DNA of 64,000 nt, taken from positions 60,949,523 through 61,013,522 of the forward strand of contig CM043970.1 in the NCBI GenBank assembly GCA_014529385.2. Direction: 5' to 3'. The position numbers were made by a program, and so were the translations under genes. Source of the stretch: Adiantum capillus-veneris (Eukaryota; Streptophyta; Polypodiopsida; Polypodiales; Pteridaceae). Positions within the stretch are counted from its first letter, which is position 1; every line of letters begins with the position of its first letter. The notes below the pieces were generated by a model that saw only the letters and a list, made by a program, of their open reading frames with translations, had not been told where the DNA came from and did not search any database. Shown in pieces: positions 1 to 13,061 of this stretch.

Positions 1-245
1 CATAGCATGCACACACTCATGAACGCATTTTTAGATCAGCAAACACACACGTTCGATCTCAATGCTAGGTACTGGGTCATCACAAATGTTCAAAGGTGAG
101 TTGCGATTGGTTTGTAGCAACAGATACGCTTGCCATTTACCTCCAAACACATGCGGTGGGTGAGAAAATGTATTTTGTATAGGTAGATATTTGTCATGAT
201 CTACTGAGGGTTGCATTCGCTCTGCAAATTGCCTCATAAAGAAGA

Positions 246-248
<3 letters not shown>

Positions 249-281
<33 letters not shown>
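249..281. repeat. (CA)n microsatellite
   Basis: About 16 uninterrupted CA dinucleotides are visible. A short minus-strand open frame runs through it, but this is a by-product of the repeat. Confidence 0.95.
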
Positions 282-283
<2 letters not shown>

Positions 284-299
284 CTGCATGTATGTGGTA

Positions 300-1780
300 T
301 GCCGATTTACATAATGGTAACATGATTTGTAGGACATATTGATTGGCTTGATAATGCTTGATTGTTATGTCACCGTATGGAATATATATCTAGATTTTTG
401 GGAATTTAGTATTTGATGCTAAATGGGATGATGTATGGATGGTGCTAAATGGCATGAAAACACTTACACACTATTATCTATCTTAGGCGTAATAATGATC
501 GTTGCTTGATATTAGGTAAAGGTGATGGTGATGTTCATGTAATATGCATAAAGGGAATGTATGTATATAGGTAATGGCTTATAGCTTGATGATGGGGTAC
601 ATGAGTTCATGACATAAATGGTTTTGGTTTTTAATACATAACCTGGCAAGGATGATTAGTATGGGAAGTTATAAATTGTTGGTTCTAAATGGAAATCTGG
701 TGATTGGTTTTGATCCAAAAAATTCCTAAACTTGTACAAAAGAATAATTGACCGTATTGATTTCTTCTTATCTTGCAATACACACCATACATATGGCCCT
801 ATAAATAGGCTTTCATTTGGGAAATGCACCTCTAAACATGAACATACTTACACATTTTTGTATATAGTCAAAATAATGATCGTTGCTTTAGGGTTATACA
901 CATAAAGGGAGTATATACATATGGATTATGGATTTTTGCATGGTGGTAGAATGCACGGCCTCATCACAGATGGCATATGGTACTAGTATTTTTGTAATAC
1001 ACAGCGAGTAGAGGTTGATTGTGATGTGGGGAACTTTGAAATTGGTGCTTATATAGGGGGAATTTTGACAATGTGTTTGATCCAAGAAGTTCCTAATCTT
1101 GTTATATCTGACCCCATGGTTTATTTTTAATCTTGAAATGCACCTCTACAGGTGTACACACACATATATTGTGGGTTGTAGCTGAAAGACTAACGATTAA
1201 GATGCATGAATGTCACAATTGTCTGGTATACACAAGGGATCTGTTTTATGCTTTCTACAATCAGGCATGGTCTGAGTAATATTGGTTGAAGGGAGATTGC
1301 ATGAAAGTGCTTCATAAATTTTTTTTAAGAAGGTCTGGTCTATTCCGTAATGCATAACCAGATAACGATAAGAAAAAAAAGGAAATAAGGGTTATAAGGA
1401 GTTGGGGCATGAAAAAATGGGGCATGTTTGTTGAAGTCCTATAGGCTTAATCTAATATGAAAAAACGTATATTTTGATCTTCTAAACTTAGGTTTTGACC
1501 TGGTGGGTATGCGTTAAAATGGTAACACACGCACCTTGTCTTTTTACCTAGTGGGAGACGGCTTATTGCTCGTCACAAGGATTGGTATAATTCTGATCTT
1601 TTTTTGTAATACATAGAAGGTTGAATCTGATATGGGGATGAGGTCTGGCAATGTTGTATGATCCTAAAAACTCAAATTCTGGTATAAGCTAACATCAGAA
1701 CCTGGTGGTTGGTATAAAATTTTTAAATACACCTATTAAGATGTGCATGTATATAAACTAAGTTCAAATTTGAGTAAAAT
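300..1780. repeat. Degenerate tandem array, long unit
   Basis: Blocks of similar wording recur at uneven spacing. A 'taatacataacc'-like phrase is seen near 632, 993, 1350 and 1606. A 'gatccaaaaa-ttcctaaact' phrase is seen near 710, 1075 and 1657. An 'aatgatcgttgctt' phrase is seen near 495 and 874. The order of phrases is kept in at least three blocks (about 600-860, 990-1180 and 1600-1770), which suggests an old tandem array with a unit of several hundred bases. No coding potential is seen. Confidence 0.4.
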
Positions 1781-4700
1781 GAATGTTCGAACTATATGGG
1801 ATGAACAAGGGATGGGAATCTTTAATGTTAAAGCATAAAATTGGTCGGTCTTGGAAAACTGAATGGTGAAAAATGGCATTTAAAATACTAGCATAGTATA
1901 AATCTGGTCTTTCTAATACTAAATAACCAAGTAATGGTGGGGTTTTCGAAGCTTATGGGGTGGATGGTTGTGGTAGCTGGTCCAAAAATCTCAGATCTTA
2001 TCTATGGGGTTGATTGAGTGCATACATAACCAACTAATGGTAACCTCAGAAAAAGGTAATAACATGGTTAGTTGATTCGAAGTCTTTGCTCCTATATCGA
2101 GGGCCACACTGGGTGCAGTATGCAATAGTAAGTTGCTTGATTAAGGTATAATACACAAATTGCTCGGATTGGAGGGATTTGTTTTGGGATTAGTGTGACT
2201 CTATCTAGTACACACAACCACTTAAGCACATGCATACATAAATGCACACTTCTCTTGAGACACGCATTAGAACTCAATTTTATGGTTATTTGTGGATATT
2301 GGTGTAGAGTTGACTGTTGAACAATCATGGTTACTATTTTTTATGGGGAACAGAATTCTCTTAATATGATTTGGTTTCATTCCTAGGTAGTCTAAAAGAA
2401 AAATTAGTGGCAGATACAAGCTGGTTCTTGAAATGGGTTACAAACTACTTTATACATTAGCTCATTTCTCGCTCATTTACAGGGATGATGGAGCATATTC
2501 ATAGAGTTATTTGAAGTGTTTTAAGACTTGTTATGAATGGTTTAGGGTTTTTTAAAATTTTCTTTTAAAAAAAGAAAAAATCTAGCAAAATTTTAAAAAC
2601 TTATTATAATGATTGCCAATTCTCATGAAATGCATGCTTGTCTAGTACAAGAATCAAGCAAAATAAGGCTAGCTGCATGGATTAGGGTGAATACTAGCCC
2701 AAAGAAATTAAGGCGATTAATAACAAGTCCAAAATGGCCAGATTGGTGCTTAAATCACAAACAATAGAACCCTATAGGACTAGAGAATTCTTACCTAGAA
2801 AAGCTAAAGATGTTCTCACTTCTGCCGTTGTAATTGCTCAAAAATCAAGATCGTAGGGGGTTGTTCTGGGGGGTTGTGACAACGATAACAAGTGGTTGGA
2901 AGTTACTTGGTACCTGTCTACCCATTCATTGTAGCCTATTCTAATAAGCTTTGATGTTTGGATGGTGGCAGGTACCGACCTCTCCTTTAACTACCAGGAG
3001 ATGTACCAACTCCTCCTGGATTGCCAGTGGTACTATGTGTACTTGATAAATCAATTCATGAATTTATAACATCTAGTCAAGTTTTCATATTGTGTATTTA
3101 TATTTGAGAACATTGGTAAGTTTGATAAAAATTAGTGCAATTCACTGTATGGTTTTGTAAAGATGGAAAAATAATGCAAACACACACACCTCACATATTT
3201 AAAACATTGAAGATGTATGCAAAGAAAATAAGGACAAAACAAAATCAAATCCAAACAATAGCAAGCAAACAAGAAAATGAAAAAAAATAGAAACCAATGT
3301 TTAGACAAAAAGATACGTGCCAAATAACGACCCCAGGTGCTACCTAAGGGAATCGAAGCACACATAAGAAACAACATCAAATCTAAGGTGAGGGACCAAA
3401 CAAAGGCAACAACCACATTGTGCAACACACGTTGAGCATGCTATAGTGAGGAGCATAGAGGGTTGTGCAAAATACTAAAAATAATATGCTACAAACTATA
3501 AGAAATAGATCTACATGAGATGCACAAGCACATAATCAATGCTATACACAACTTGAGAGCAACAAAGAGCCATAACACAGTAATAGAACACGTGTACTTC
3601 ACCTCCTAGAGTGGAGTGCTACACAGGCACAGTGAGAGAGGAGAGATGAGAGGAGAGAAGAAAGACATTGGGTGAAATCTTCCCCCATCCAAGAGTGAGC
3701 ATTTCCCTCTCGCACGTACTTCTAATAGATTTCTTGAATTCTCAGAATGATTACAAACTATCTCCCCGGACATAAAATGTCCATAGCTCATAAAGAGCAC
3801 TTAAATAGTAATCCTGCTATCCTATCGTATAGTCCATAGTCCACTTATGTTTTTGCCACCTATCAAGTGCATGTTAACCCCTAGATATTTTAACATTTAT
3901 ACCAAACGAAGGTTATTTTGGGGATATGCACAGGCATTTTAGGAGCATATGCATACAAATTAATTGCATTATGACTTTGCTTGAATTTGTTTTGTCAATC
4001 TTAATTCTGCTTCAATAGATTTGATCAGCTCCATTAGAAACACACTCATTGTGGATGTTGTCCTAAACTTATGGCCGTAGTACCAGATTGAGCATCTTAG
4101 AGGTGTCTTTAGCTTATCTTTAGAATAGGGTCTAGAGTTCAAGACTATGATGGTAGATTTTTTAAGTCTTTCAAGAGCGCTAAGGCTGCTAGACACTTTT
4201 AGACGGATGATATAAGTCCACTCCTGAGATTTCCTAAATGTATGTGTATGAAGGAATGAGTTTTAGTAGGGTATATAGTCACCTTAGAGAGATTCTAAGA
4301 TTTTGAGTTCGACACTCTGATGAATAGATTTTGAGTAATACATTTCGTATTAAAAAAATCAAAGTCATGGGAAAATTATCAGTTCAAAATGTTAAATCTT
4401 TTTGAAATTAGAGTTATTTTATACACTAATCATTTCACAACAGAAATGGAAAGTTGCTAATTTGAAAATTCATCTGCATAAGATATATTTGAAAATGAAC
4501 TTCTTTACATAGTTGACTTATTGTTGAACATTTAGAAGCAATTTTGGGAAACAAAAAACTTAGAATATTCATATTTTGAAAAAATTTAATGGAACTTTAT
4601 AGTTTTCGTGGTGTTTTGAGTAAAGAAATGATCAAATTTGTGATTAATTCGGAGAATTATAGTTAAGAAATTGAAAAATTTGTCAAGAAATTATCATATC

Positions 4701-5046
4701 GTGTAAATCTGAAACTATGACATAACAAAATTAACGAATAAGTTGACAGATTACTGAAAGTATAACCGAGTGCTAGCTATTTATAAGTGATAAAATATGT
4801 CTAAAAAGAGTATAAAAAATAGAGGGTCTATGGTTAGTTTAGGACCATAAATAGGGTTGTGGGGACCCCATAAGAGAGGTTTTAGAGTATATTTGAGATA
4901 GTTGGACTACGAGCTTGAAAGGTGTGCAGTGCAATAATTAAACATTTTGCTATTTCCATTACATACCTCTCTGTTAGAAAAGTAATTATCTTTAGTTACT
5001 ACGTTAAAAATCCACAAATCGTGCTTGTCAAAAGAATGGTTAAAAT
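1781..5046. other. No gene recognised
   Basis: AT-rich DNA with short open frames on both strands that lack codon structure or recognisable motifs. The longest (minus, 3132-3428) is a hydrophobic, phenylalanine-rich translation typical of AT-rich non-coding DNA. I see no transposon signature, splice-flanked exon or RNA gene here. Confidence 0.5.
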
Positions 5047-5575
5047 TATGTGTTAGAATTAGGGGCCCCAATTTCAGAAAAATAAAAATCCTTTCAAAAC
5101 ACCTCAAATGAATAAGGGTGAGTTTAGGAAATGAAAAGTCCCATGAAATTGAAAAGGCAAAAGACTTCTTATATCCATACAAGGAGGTGATTTGAATGTG
5201 GATTCACATATTTGTACTTTTCTTCAAGTTTTTCTTTTCTATAGCGTTTTATCTCTTTTAGAGTTTCTTTGCACCATACACTTGGAATATGTAGGTAGTG
5301 AATTTATTTATTTTTAGAGCCATTAGGAAAACCATACTACATATTATGTGTTAGAATTAAGGCCTCCCAATCTGGGAAAGATAAAAACCTTTTAGAATAT
5401 CTTAAGTGCATAAATGAAGTGTGAGTTTAGGAACTGAAAAGACAAATGAAGGTGGAAAGTCAAAAGACTTTTTGTGTCCATATAAAGAGAGGTGATCGAG
5501 TGCACCATGGTATATTTGTGTTTGTCTTCTCATTTCTTTTCCCTTCACTGTTTTCCTCTTTAGAGTGTCTTTACA
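5047..5575. repeat. Diverged two-copy tandem duplication
   Basis: The segment starting 'tgtgttagaattagg' at 5050 recurs at 5349 as 'tgtgttagaattaagg'. The following bases stay alignable for about 230 bp, including a shared 'gtgagtttagga' and a shared 'tttagagt.tctttgcac' ending. The period is about 300 bp with many substitutions and small indels, so this is an old duplication. Confidence 0.7.
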
Positions 5576-5973
5576 CTATATAGTGAATATATATTTTTGA
5601 AGCCATTAGGAATACCTTTGTATAAAAACTCATAAACTTAAAGAAATAAATGTGCTTATGCATGTTGTCATCCACATACTACTTATTTTAGTATCCCATA
5701 AGACAAGAATAACCAGTATGTGTTGTATCTTGATAAATCAGGATATCATTGGTCACAATCATTTTTCAATATCAATTTTCATGAATTTCAAGTTCAATTT
5801 CATAAACACTACCAACAACAATTCATCATAAAACAAATCCAAGTCCAAGTCCAAATCTAATTTCAAATCCCAATGTAAGTCCAGATCCAGATCACTTTCA
5901 TTATATACATGAGTAACAAAATCATATTAAAGACAATGGTCACTAGCAACTGCAGGATGATTTTGTGATTGAT

Positions 5974-6421
5974 GTTGCCTAGATCACCAAATCAACACCA
6001 CTAAGACATGCTACCAAAATCAGTGTGAATCCGCACTTGTGCTACCTAAAATGATGAATCTGCATTGATGTTATTTTCTTTAGTGAGTCTCTTGTTTGTG
6101 TTGGTGTGCTACCTAAATCGATGGATCTGCATGGATAATTGGTGTTGCCTAAATCGGTAAATTTGTGTGCATGTGACCAATGGACCAGACAAGACATGTT
6201 GCCTAGACCATCAAATCAACACCACTAAGACATGCTACCTAAATCAATGTGAATCCGCACTTGTGCTACCTAAAATGATGAATTTGCACTGATGTTATTT
6301 TCTTTAGTGAGTCTCTTGTTTGTGTTTGTGTGCTACCTAAATTAATGGATCTGCACGGATAATTGGTGTTGCCTAAATTGGTAAAATTGTGTGCATGTGA
6401 CCAATGGACCAGACAAGGCAT
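5974..6421. repeat. 224-bp tandem duplication
   Basis: Two adjacent copies (5974-6197 and 6198-6421) begin with 'gttgcctaga' and end with 'gaccagacaagacat' or 'gaccagacaaggcat'. Only scattered base differences separate them, so the duplication is fairly recent. Inside the unit the phrase 'tgctacctaaa' or 'gttgcctaaat' recurs several times at about 50-60 bp, so the unit itself looks like a smaller degenerate repeat. No reading frame is conserved. Confidence 0.85.
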
Positions 6422-8932
6422 AAAAGACAACACTTAAATTACTTGTTTGATACCACAGTGAAATAGGTTTAAATAGTGAAATATGCTTGAGTGTAGTCCC
6501 TTAGGTACATATCTTCAAAGAGTGTCACTTAGAAGAAGTAAAATTAAATGAGCATTTATCAAATCGAGTATATTAAACATGGGGATTATTGCATAAGAAG
6601 ATGTTGTAAGAGATGGTGTATAATATGGAGATTTAAGAAAAAAAAAAGGGAATAGAATTTACACTGGGATGATACATTATATACGGCATTTGGGTCTATA
6701 GAGAGAGGTAACTCATCAAGGAAAACTCAAATGATTGATATTTGCAAAAACAAAAGAAAACCAGAGGAGGAGAGGACTTATCTAACTGATTCGCTCCAAA
6801 TGTAGTTGTTCTTGATGGTATGTTGGCATTAAGCCAAAATAAAGGTAGTAGGCCACATTGTGTTCTACATAAACCTTTGTGAATCATTAGAAGCTAAACA
6901 AGTTATTAAAAAATGAAAGTCAACAACAAAATTATTTGATTAATATCATTTGAGAGACACTTAGATTACGTTTTTAAAAATTTGCAGATTAATCAAAGGT
7001 TCAATTGCCAACCATTTTTTCTAATTAAAAGCATTAACCAACTTCAAATATAATGATGACAAGTTTGCTAAAACAAGCGAAGGATTTGGGAATGTCATGT
7101 TGCATACTTATTGGAAAAGGAGCATGAGAATCATGCCATAACAAAACACACTTCATAAGTAAAAGGACATTGTAAAAGGATTAATAAGACCCTACCAAAA
7201 TTGTGACATAGGTATATGAGATATTTGCTAAATAATTTTTCGTTTTTTTTTTCAATTAAGTTAGTCCAAGTTTTGAACATTACACTCATCTCTAAAACCT
7301 TGTGTACCAATAACTTTACCTACCCAAATGTCGGGGGGACATGTTGTGCTTGTTGTGAGAACTCCTCTTAGCACTAAGAAATAATCTACAACAGCACACT
7401 AATAACTATTGTTATTGCCTCTCACAACATTATAAAAATAACAAGAGGTAGAACCTTATCAACAAGCAAAAAGAAGAAGTGCCTTAAAGTCATATCTTGC
7501 CCCTAAGACAAGCCTCGTATTAGGATCAAATGTTGTGTTATCATCACCTAGGTCATGAGAAAGATAAGGTTCAGGGTTTAAGACAAAGCTAACACCTAAT
7601 ATTTTCCATATATACCATATGTGATGTGAAAATTTAGATAAAATATACTGAAAACAAATGAATTTATCATTAGTCTTTATGGTCAGTACCATCAGCTAGT
7701 GCCAGAGTTGTAGACAATAGAAGAATGGAACAATATCTATAGACAAAAATGCTCATGAGCAATAGATTGATATTTGTTTTGACGAATACCATCAGCTATA
7801 GATAACTAAAAATTATAGATAATTATAAATCGGTGACACTTTAAGTGAAGTACAAAATATTGTTCAAGAAATGAGCAACCTACAATTTGGCAGCCCGCCG
7901 GCTGGCGTATTTTGTAGTATTATTGGATACAAGAAAATGTCACTCAAAGTGATCCTTCTACTTTGGATTCTTAGCGAGTATGCCTAGCATCAGCAAGTTG
8001 TAGGCTTGATAGTTGACCAACAAGACATGCGGTCTTTTGCTCAGTGGTAGTGGCATTAGCAAATGGAGCAGGATTCCCAAGGTGTAAATGTCGGTACGCT
8101 CATATAGAAGCATTTGTGTTGCACCTTTAGAGTCTTGTAAAAGAATTCCCGGCGTACTCGCTCAGTTTGAAGGCATGCTTATGCAAGAAGTCTCGGTGTA
8201 CTCACATGCTTGTGCAAGAGCGTGCTGCAATGCGAAGGCCGACAAAGAAAATATTCAGTCTCAAAACCTGTTCTATCAGTGGCATGGCGAGATGGATGAA
8301 AGAGAGAAATATTTACTGGAAGAGAATAGCACCAAGGAGAGACATGTAATGAGTGGAGGGTGAGACTCAAAGGATTGGCAGCCAATTTTTGGCTTGTGTG
8401 TATGTGTGTGTCTATACCTTATCTAAAGCGAAAAGTCACTACTTGTATCTCCATCGTCATCACTTGTTCAATTTGGCCATCATGTCGATTGTTGCATCCC
8501 AAAAGCGTAAATTCTTGCTTCAAGATTCATGAGGTTTAACGTGGCTATCAAGGCAGATTGGCCAAGTCTTCATCAATGAGAAGTGTTTCCCCACCCACAA
8601 GAAATGCAAGAAGGACCTAAGAAGCTGTTGAAAGACGGTGCCATTTGGAAGCCAGTGGGCATCACTTGCAAGAAGCCAAAACTCACACAAAAAATAAAGA
8701 GGTATCATTTCTAGGGAGGCTCCCAAATCTTGGGGTGGGATGGGCTCTCGTCTAGAAAGCAAACTTTGGAAGTTGGAGTTGCAAATAAGAAAGGAGAATG
8801 ATACATAAAAGTAAAAAGTGTGGTTGGGCGCCTTCCCTGAAATCACTAGAAGGCAGTTGATCACTTCCCAGCTGACAAAATCACGGCAATAGAGGAATAT
8901 GAGCAGCACCAATGAAGCCAAAAATGGGGAAC

Positions 8933-8934
<2 letters not shown>
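6422..8934. other. No gene recognised
   Basis: Low-complexity, AT-rich DNA with scattered short open frames on both strands. The open frames at 8088-8363 (plus) and 8179-8385 (minus) overlap antisense and neither shows a known motif. The sequence becomes less AT-rich after about 7880, which may mark the edge of an unidentified repeat. Confidence 0.4.

Positions 8935-8969
<35 letters not shown>
8935..8969. repeat. (GA)n microsatellite
   Basis: About 17 GA units. A 204-codon minus-strand open frame (8520-9134) reads through it as a serine-leucine run. I do not treat that frame as a gene. Confidence 0.95.
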
Positions 8970-8972
<3 letters not shown>

Positions 8973-9969
8973 TTGGTTGGCACACAATTGGCTGTCTATA
9001 GAGAGGGAGAGAGTCGAGTGGTGGCGGGCATGGGAGATTTGAGAGAGAGTTGAGACAGAAAATGCTAGAGTGTCGCCACCATGCAATAGACAAGTGGGAG
9101 GGGGCGTTTGTGGTTGGATACTTGTGGTTGCCAAGGTGATAAGCTACTAGTTATACATGGCTTGCCAACATGGTCCAACGATCGGTGCTTGAGGCTTATG
9201 AGAAGGCAGCATTGCAATATGTTAAGTGCATGTATTGGATCCACAGAGCACTGAGAGCCACCAAACCAAAGTGATACCACCACTTGTTGACATTGCCCAT
9301 GATGAGGAGACGTCTACATACAAATAAAGTTGGCATTGTTGGTGCATGTGCAACACCTATCAAACTATAGTTCGTGATGTTGCTAGGAGTCAAGGGATGA
9401 TGGCTTGATGTTGCAGATGCCAAAGGGAGGGTGGGCATTGAAGGGCTCATGGAGGTAGTGTATGACAAGCACTTGTATGGATGCAGCTACTGCGGGGGTG
9501 TATAGTGATGCAAATGATATTGTGGGGGTGTCCTATGCAGGAGGGGTTCGTGGTACTGATGTTGTTTTGGTCAACATTGGCCTGCACGGTGTATCATTAG
9601 CATTGGCCTTGCTTTTTTTAACCTCAGCCTAATCTCTCTCTCTCATAACAGCCATAGATCACTCTCAATTAGATTACTATTATCATTATAAGACCATATT
9701 AGGCATTTTGGTAAGAATATCACATTATGGGAATTTCCAAATTGACCATATTCATGTAATTTGGGAATTATCCACTTAAAGTGGGAAAATACGAGGAAAA
9801 CATGATGATTTATGGTGGGTAAATAGAGTGCAAATCGTAATGGATTGTGATGTTGACAAACACCAAAAGTCAAGAGGATGCACTACACTCTTATAGATAT
9901 TCCAAATTACATAAAACAAATGAAAATACAAATAAAGATCTTGTTTAGAAAATTGACTTGTATAGTCAC
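8970..9969. other. No gene recognised
   Basis: Unique-looking sequence with overlapping short open frames on the minus strand (9065-9283, 9196-9468, 9643-9873) and no recognisable domain. No mobile-element termini were seen. Confidence 0.4.
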
Positions 9970-10100
9970 ACTAGAAGCTCCAAATAAATTTACTCCATGT
10001 TTGATACCACATCTACACTTTGATGTGCACCTTCTTTGTACTAGAAGCTCCAAATAAATTTACTCCATGTTTGATACCACATCTACACTTTGATGTGCAC
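9970..10100. repeat. 70-bp tandem duplication
   Basis: The phrase beginning 'actagaagctccaaat' at 9970 is repeated at 10040, and the alignable part (about 60 bp, ending 'gatgtgcac') is identical. The lack of divergence points to a recent slippage or unequal-exchange event. Confidence 0.9.
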
Positions 10101-10915
10101 GCATGAGGCCTTCTTTGGCTTTTTGAGCATGCCTTTTTGGAATCTTAATTCTAGAAAATGGTCCTTCTTTGTTGGGTCTCCAAGACCAAACAATTGCATC
10201 TACAATTTCCCACACTTGGGGATCTTTATAGTTGACAACCCAAAAACCCTTCCAACAATTGTTGTAAGCTTGAGCATCTGTCATCCCACCCTTTCTTGCA
10301 CAAGGTGCCCAAGATTGGATCAATTTTCTTTTTGTAGTTTGGTGATATAGGCTCATTATCAATGTCAAATAGAGCCACTGCAAGCCAAACTAGATAGATT
10401 TCTATCTCATTTGGAACTAGCATAACAAAGTCACCTTGATGCACATGACACATAGGGTCAAACTCTTCCCTTGGTCTATCTCATTGAGGCCCACAAAAAT
10501 GGTCATTCAACTCCTCAAGGCCTAGGAATTGTTATGCTCCTTGTTGTAAACTCCTTGTAGTGTTTTGTAGGCTACCAAATTCTTGAGTTTTTGGCCAAAA
10601 CATTTCATACAAGACTCCCTTTGATATGATTGGTTTTCCAATCTCTTGAATTACCTTGCTCCAATAATCTATCACAGGTCTATAATATCACGGTACACTT
10701 GAGCCATTTTTTAAATTTTGCCAGAACTTTAGATAGTTATTCAACCCTGAAATCACCTCTTCATATTTTGCCATTGGTACACAAGGTGGATCTCCATGCG
10801 GTAGCATTGGCTTTCCTTTTGTGTGTATTTTCCAAAGGCGAATACTTCCACTCCAACTTGAAACACCTACACCTACATGTGCCTTATATTGCATCATTGG
10901 TGTCTCATCCTACAT
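10100..10915 (-). pseudogene. Decayed unknown protein-coding region
   Basis: Read on the minus strand from about 10915 to 10226, one reading frame stays protein-like for about 220 codons, interrupted by only a few single stop codons (near 10687, 10535 and 10480). It contains short motifs such as VPMAKYEEVISGL, YWSKVIQEIGKP and HVHQGDFVMLVPNE. After about 10320 the frame shifts and a further stretch may continue to about 10100. The GDFV phrase resembles the start of small beta-barrel domains such as BAH, but this is too weak to name a function. It abuts array A directly and points away from it, so the array could have been its upstream region. It may be a captured gene piece or transposon-encoded. 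The product is unknown. Confidence 0.4.
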
Positions 10916-10924
10916 AAAGAACCT

Positions 10925-12770
10925 AAATTGAAGTGGCTTGGAATGTCCCTTAGCTTGGACAAGTGGTGGTCCTTAGATGCTTCCATGATTCAATTGAAAT
11001 TGGGCTAGCTTGGACAAGTGGTGGAACTTGTCTTCTTTTCATGTCTCAATTATTCTTGAGACCAAAAATCTCCATTCCTAGATTAGATATCTAGATTTCC
11101 TTCCACCCCTCTCTAGAGGTTAGATAAGTGTTAGATCTTTGAACTAAATGAACTACTATTTATGAATCTTAGGTTGGACATGTGGTGGAGCTTTTCTTCA
11201 CACCATGTTTCAATAGAGCTTATCTTAGACAAGTGGTGGATCTTTAAACAAAATTCCCCATGTAAAACTTATATCTAATTTAGGGTTGATTCAATAGATC
11301 CTCGCTTGGACAAGTGGTAAACCTTGACACAAAACTCCTCATGTACAACATATCTCTGGTTTAGGGTTGTTTCAATAGGCCTAGCTTGGACAAGTGGTGG
11401 ACCTTGAAAAAAAACTCCCCATGTACAACATATATATGGTTTTTCCATGTTTCAATAGAGCTTAACTTTGAGAAGGGGTAGAGCCTAGCTTGGACAACTC
11501 GTGGAGCTTGGAACCAAAATCCCATGTGAAATAAAACAATCATGGGGTTTTCATGTTTTAATGGAGCTTAGCTTGGAAAAATGTTTAAACTTGCTTCTCT
11601 CCATTCTTCAATGGAGCTTGGCTTAGACACGTTGTAAAGCTTTGCTTCTCCCCATGTTCCAATGGAGCTAAGTTGACAAAAAGAAAAACCTTGATGTTGA
11701 AAATAATTGGGGTTTTCCATGGTTTAATGGAGCATAGCTTGGACAACTGGTGGAGCTTGCTCCTCTTCCATGTCTCAATTAATCCAAGATTGAACAAATG
11801 GTAGAAATTATTTTCTCTCCATTCTCAATGATTCTTGAGACCAAAAATCCCCATTCCTAGCTTTCCTTCCACCTATGTCTAGAGGTTAGACAAGTGTTGG
11901 ATCTTTAAACTAAACAAACTACTATCTATGATGCTTAGGTTGAACAAGTGGTGGATCTTTTCTTCAGACCATGTTTCCATAGAGATTATCTTAGACAAGT
12001 AGTGGATCTTTAAACAAAAATCCCCATGTAAACATATATCTCGTTTTTCCATGTTTCAATAGATCCTAGCGTGGACAAGTGGTGGACCTTGCGACAAAAT
12101 TCCCCATGTAAAATATATATCTGGTTTTTCCATGTTTCGATAGAGCCTAGCTTGGATCTTGAAACAAAACCTCCCATGTAAAACATATATATGGTTTTTC
12201 TGTGTTTCAACAGACCTTAACTTTGAGAAGTGGTAGAGGTTTTGGTTGTCATTGTATCAATGGATCCTAGCTTGGATGAGTGGTGGATCTTAGCTACTCT
12301 CCATGCTTCAATGGAGACTATCTTGGACAAATGGTGGAGCTTGGAACCAAAACCCCATGTGGAAAAAAACCATCATGGGGTTTTCATGTTTTAATGCAGC
12401 TTAGCTTGGACAAATGGTTAAACTTGCTTCTATGTCTTTCAATGGAGCTTGGCTTAGACAATTGGTGGATCTTTGTTTTTTCCTATGTTTCAATGGAGCT
12501 AAGCTGACAAAAGTAAAATCCTTGATGTTGAAAATAGCTGGGGTTTTGCATGGTTTAATGGAGCCTAGCTTGGACAACTGGTGGAGCTTGCTTCTCTCCA
12601 TATCTCAATTGATCCAAGCTTGGACAAGTGGTGGAACTTATCTTTCTCCATGTCCCAATGATTCTTGAGACCAAAAATCCCCATTCCTAGCTTAGATAAC
12701 AAGTGGTAGATATTGCTTCTCTCTATGTTTCAATCCTAGTCTCTACAAGTGAATTTTTATCATACAATGA
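10925..12770 (+). repeat. Array A of GGACAAGTGGTGGA-type repeats
   Basis: A core close to AGCTTGGACAAGTGGTGGA recurs every 40-110 bp on the plus strand, for example near 10950, 11005, 11385, 12070 and 12617, with many degenerate copies between. It is usually followed by 'cttg' or 'cctt' and preceded by a phrase such as 'catgtttcaatggagc'. The stretch 10940-11400 is found again as a long inverted copy at 30840-30370 (roughly 90% by eye), including the same 'gagaccaaaaatctcc' and 'tccttccac' landmarks. The arrangement resembles the subterminal repeats of CACTA transposons, which bind the element's regulatory protein. That role is inferred; no transposase lies next to this copy. Confidence 0.75.
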
Positions 12771-13061
12771 TGTATAGGTTAGACACATGGCTAATTGTAA
12801 GGCCAACTGTTTTGTTTTTCCAAAAAAAGATAGGTTGGAGAAGTGGCCAATCTTCTATGATTTACACATGCCTACATTAGACAACCATTCTCCTCCCAAA
12901 TCTCGATGTTGTTTAGAGTTGAGCATGGACAAGTGATGGACCTTGCTGCTCTCTTCCCCCTTAGTTAACTAGTTTAGAGACTTACTATATGTACTTGCTT
13001 GGATCATAAACCTTGAACTAGTGGTGGAATATGTGTTATATTAAGAATTGATTTTTTTTTT

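Noticed and set aside
3132-3428. 98-codon minus-strand hydrophobic frame as a membrane protein
   Set aside because: The composition follows AT-rich non-coding DNA; no start context, neighbours or homology landmarks support it.
8520-9134. 204-codon minus-strand open frame
   Set aside because: It runs through a (GA)n tract as a Ser-Leu repeat, has no recognisable motif and overlaps other open frames. It is best explained by low-complexity DNA.
10925-12770. CRISPR-like array
   Set aside because: Repeats are degenerate, spacing is irregular and the setting is eukaryotic with transposons. Long inverted counterparts exist at 30-32 kb.
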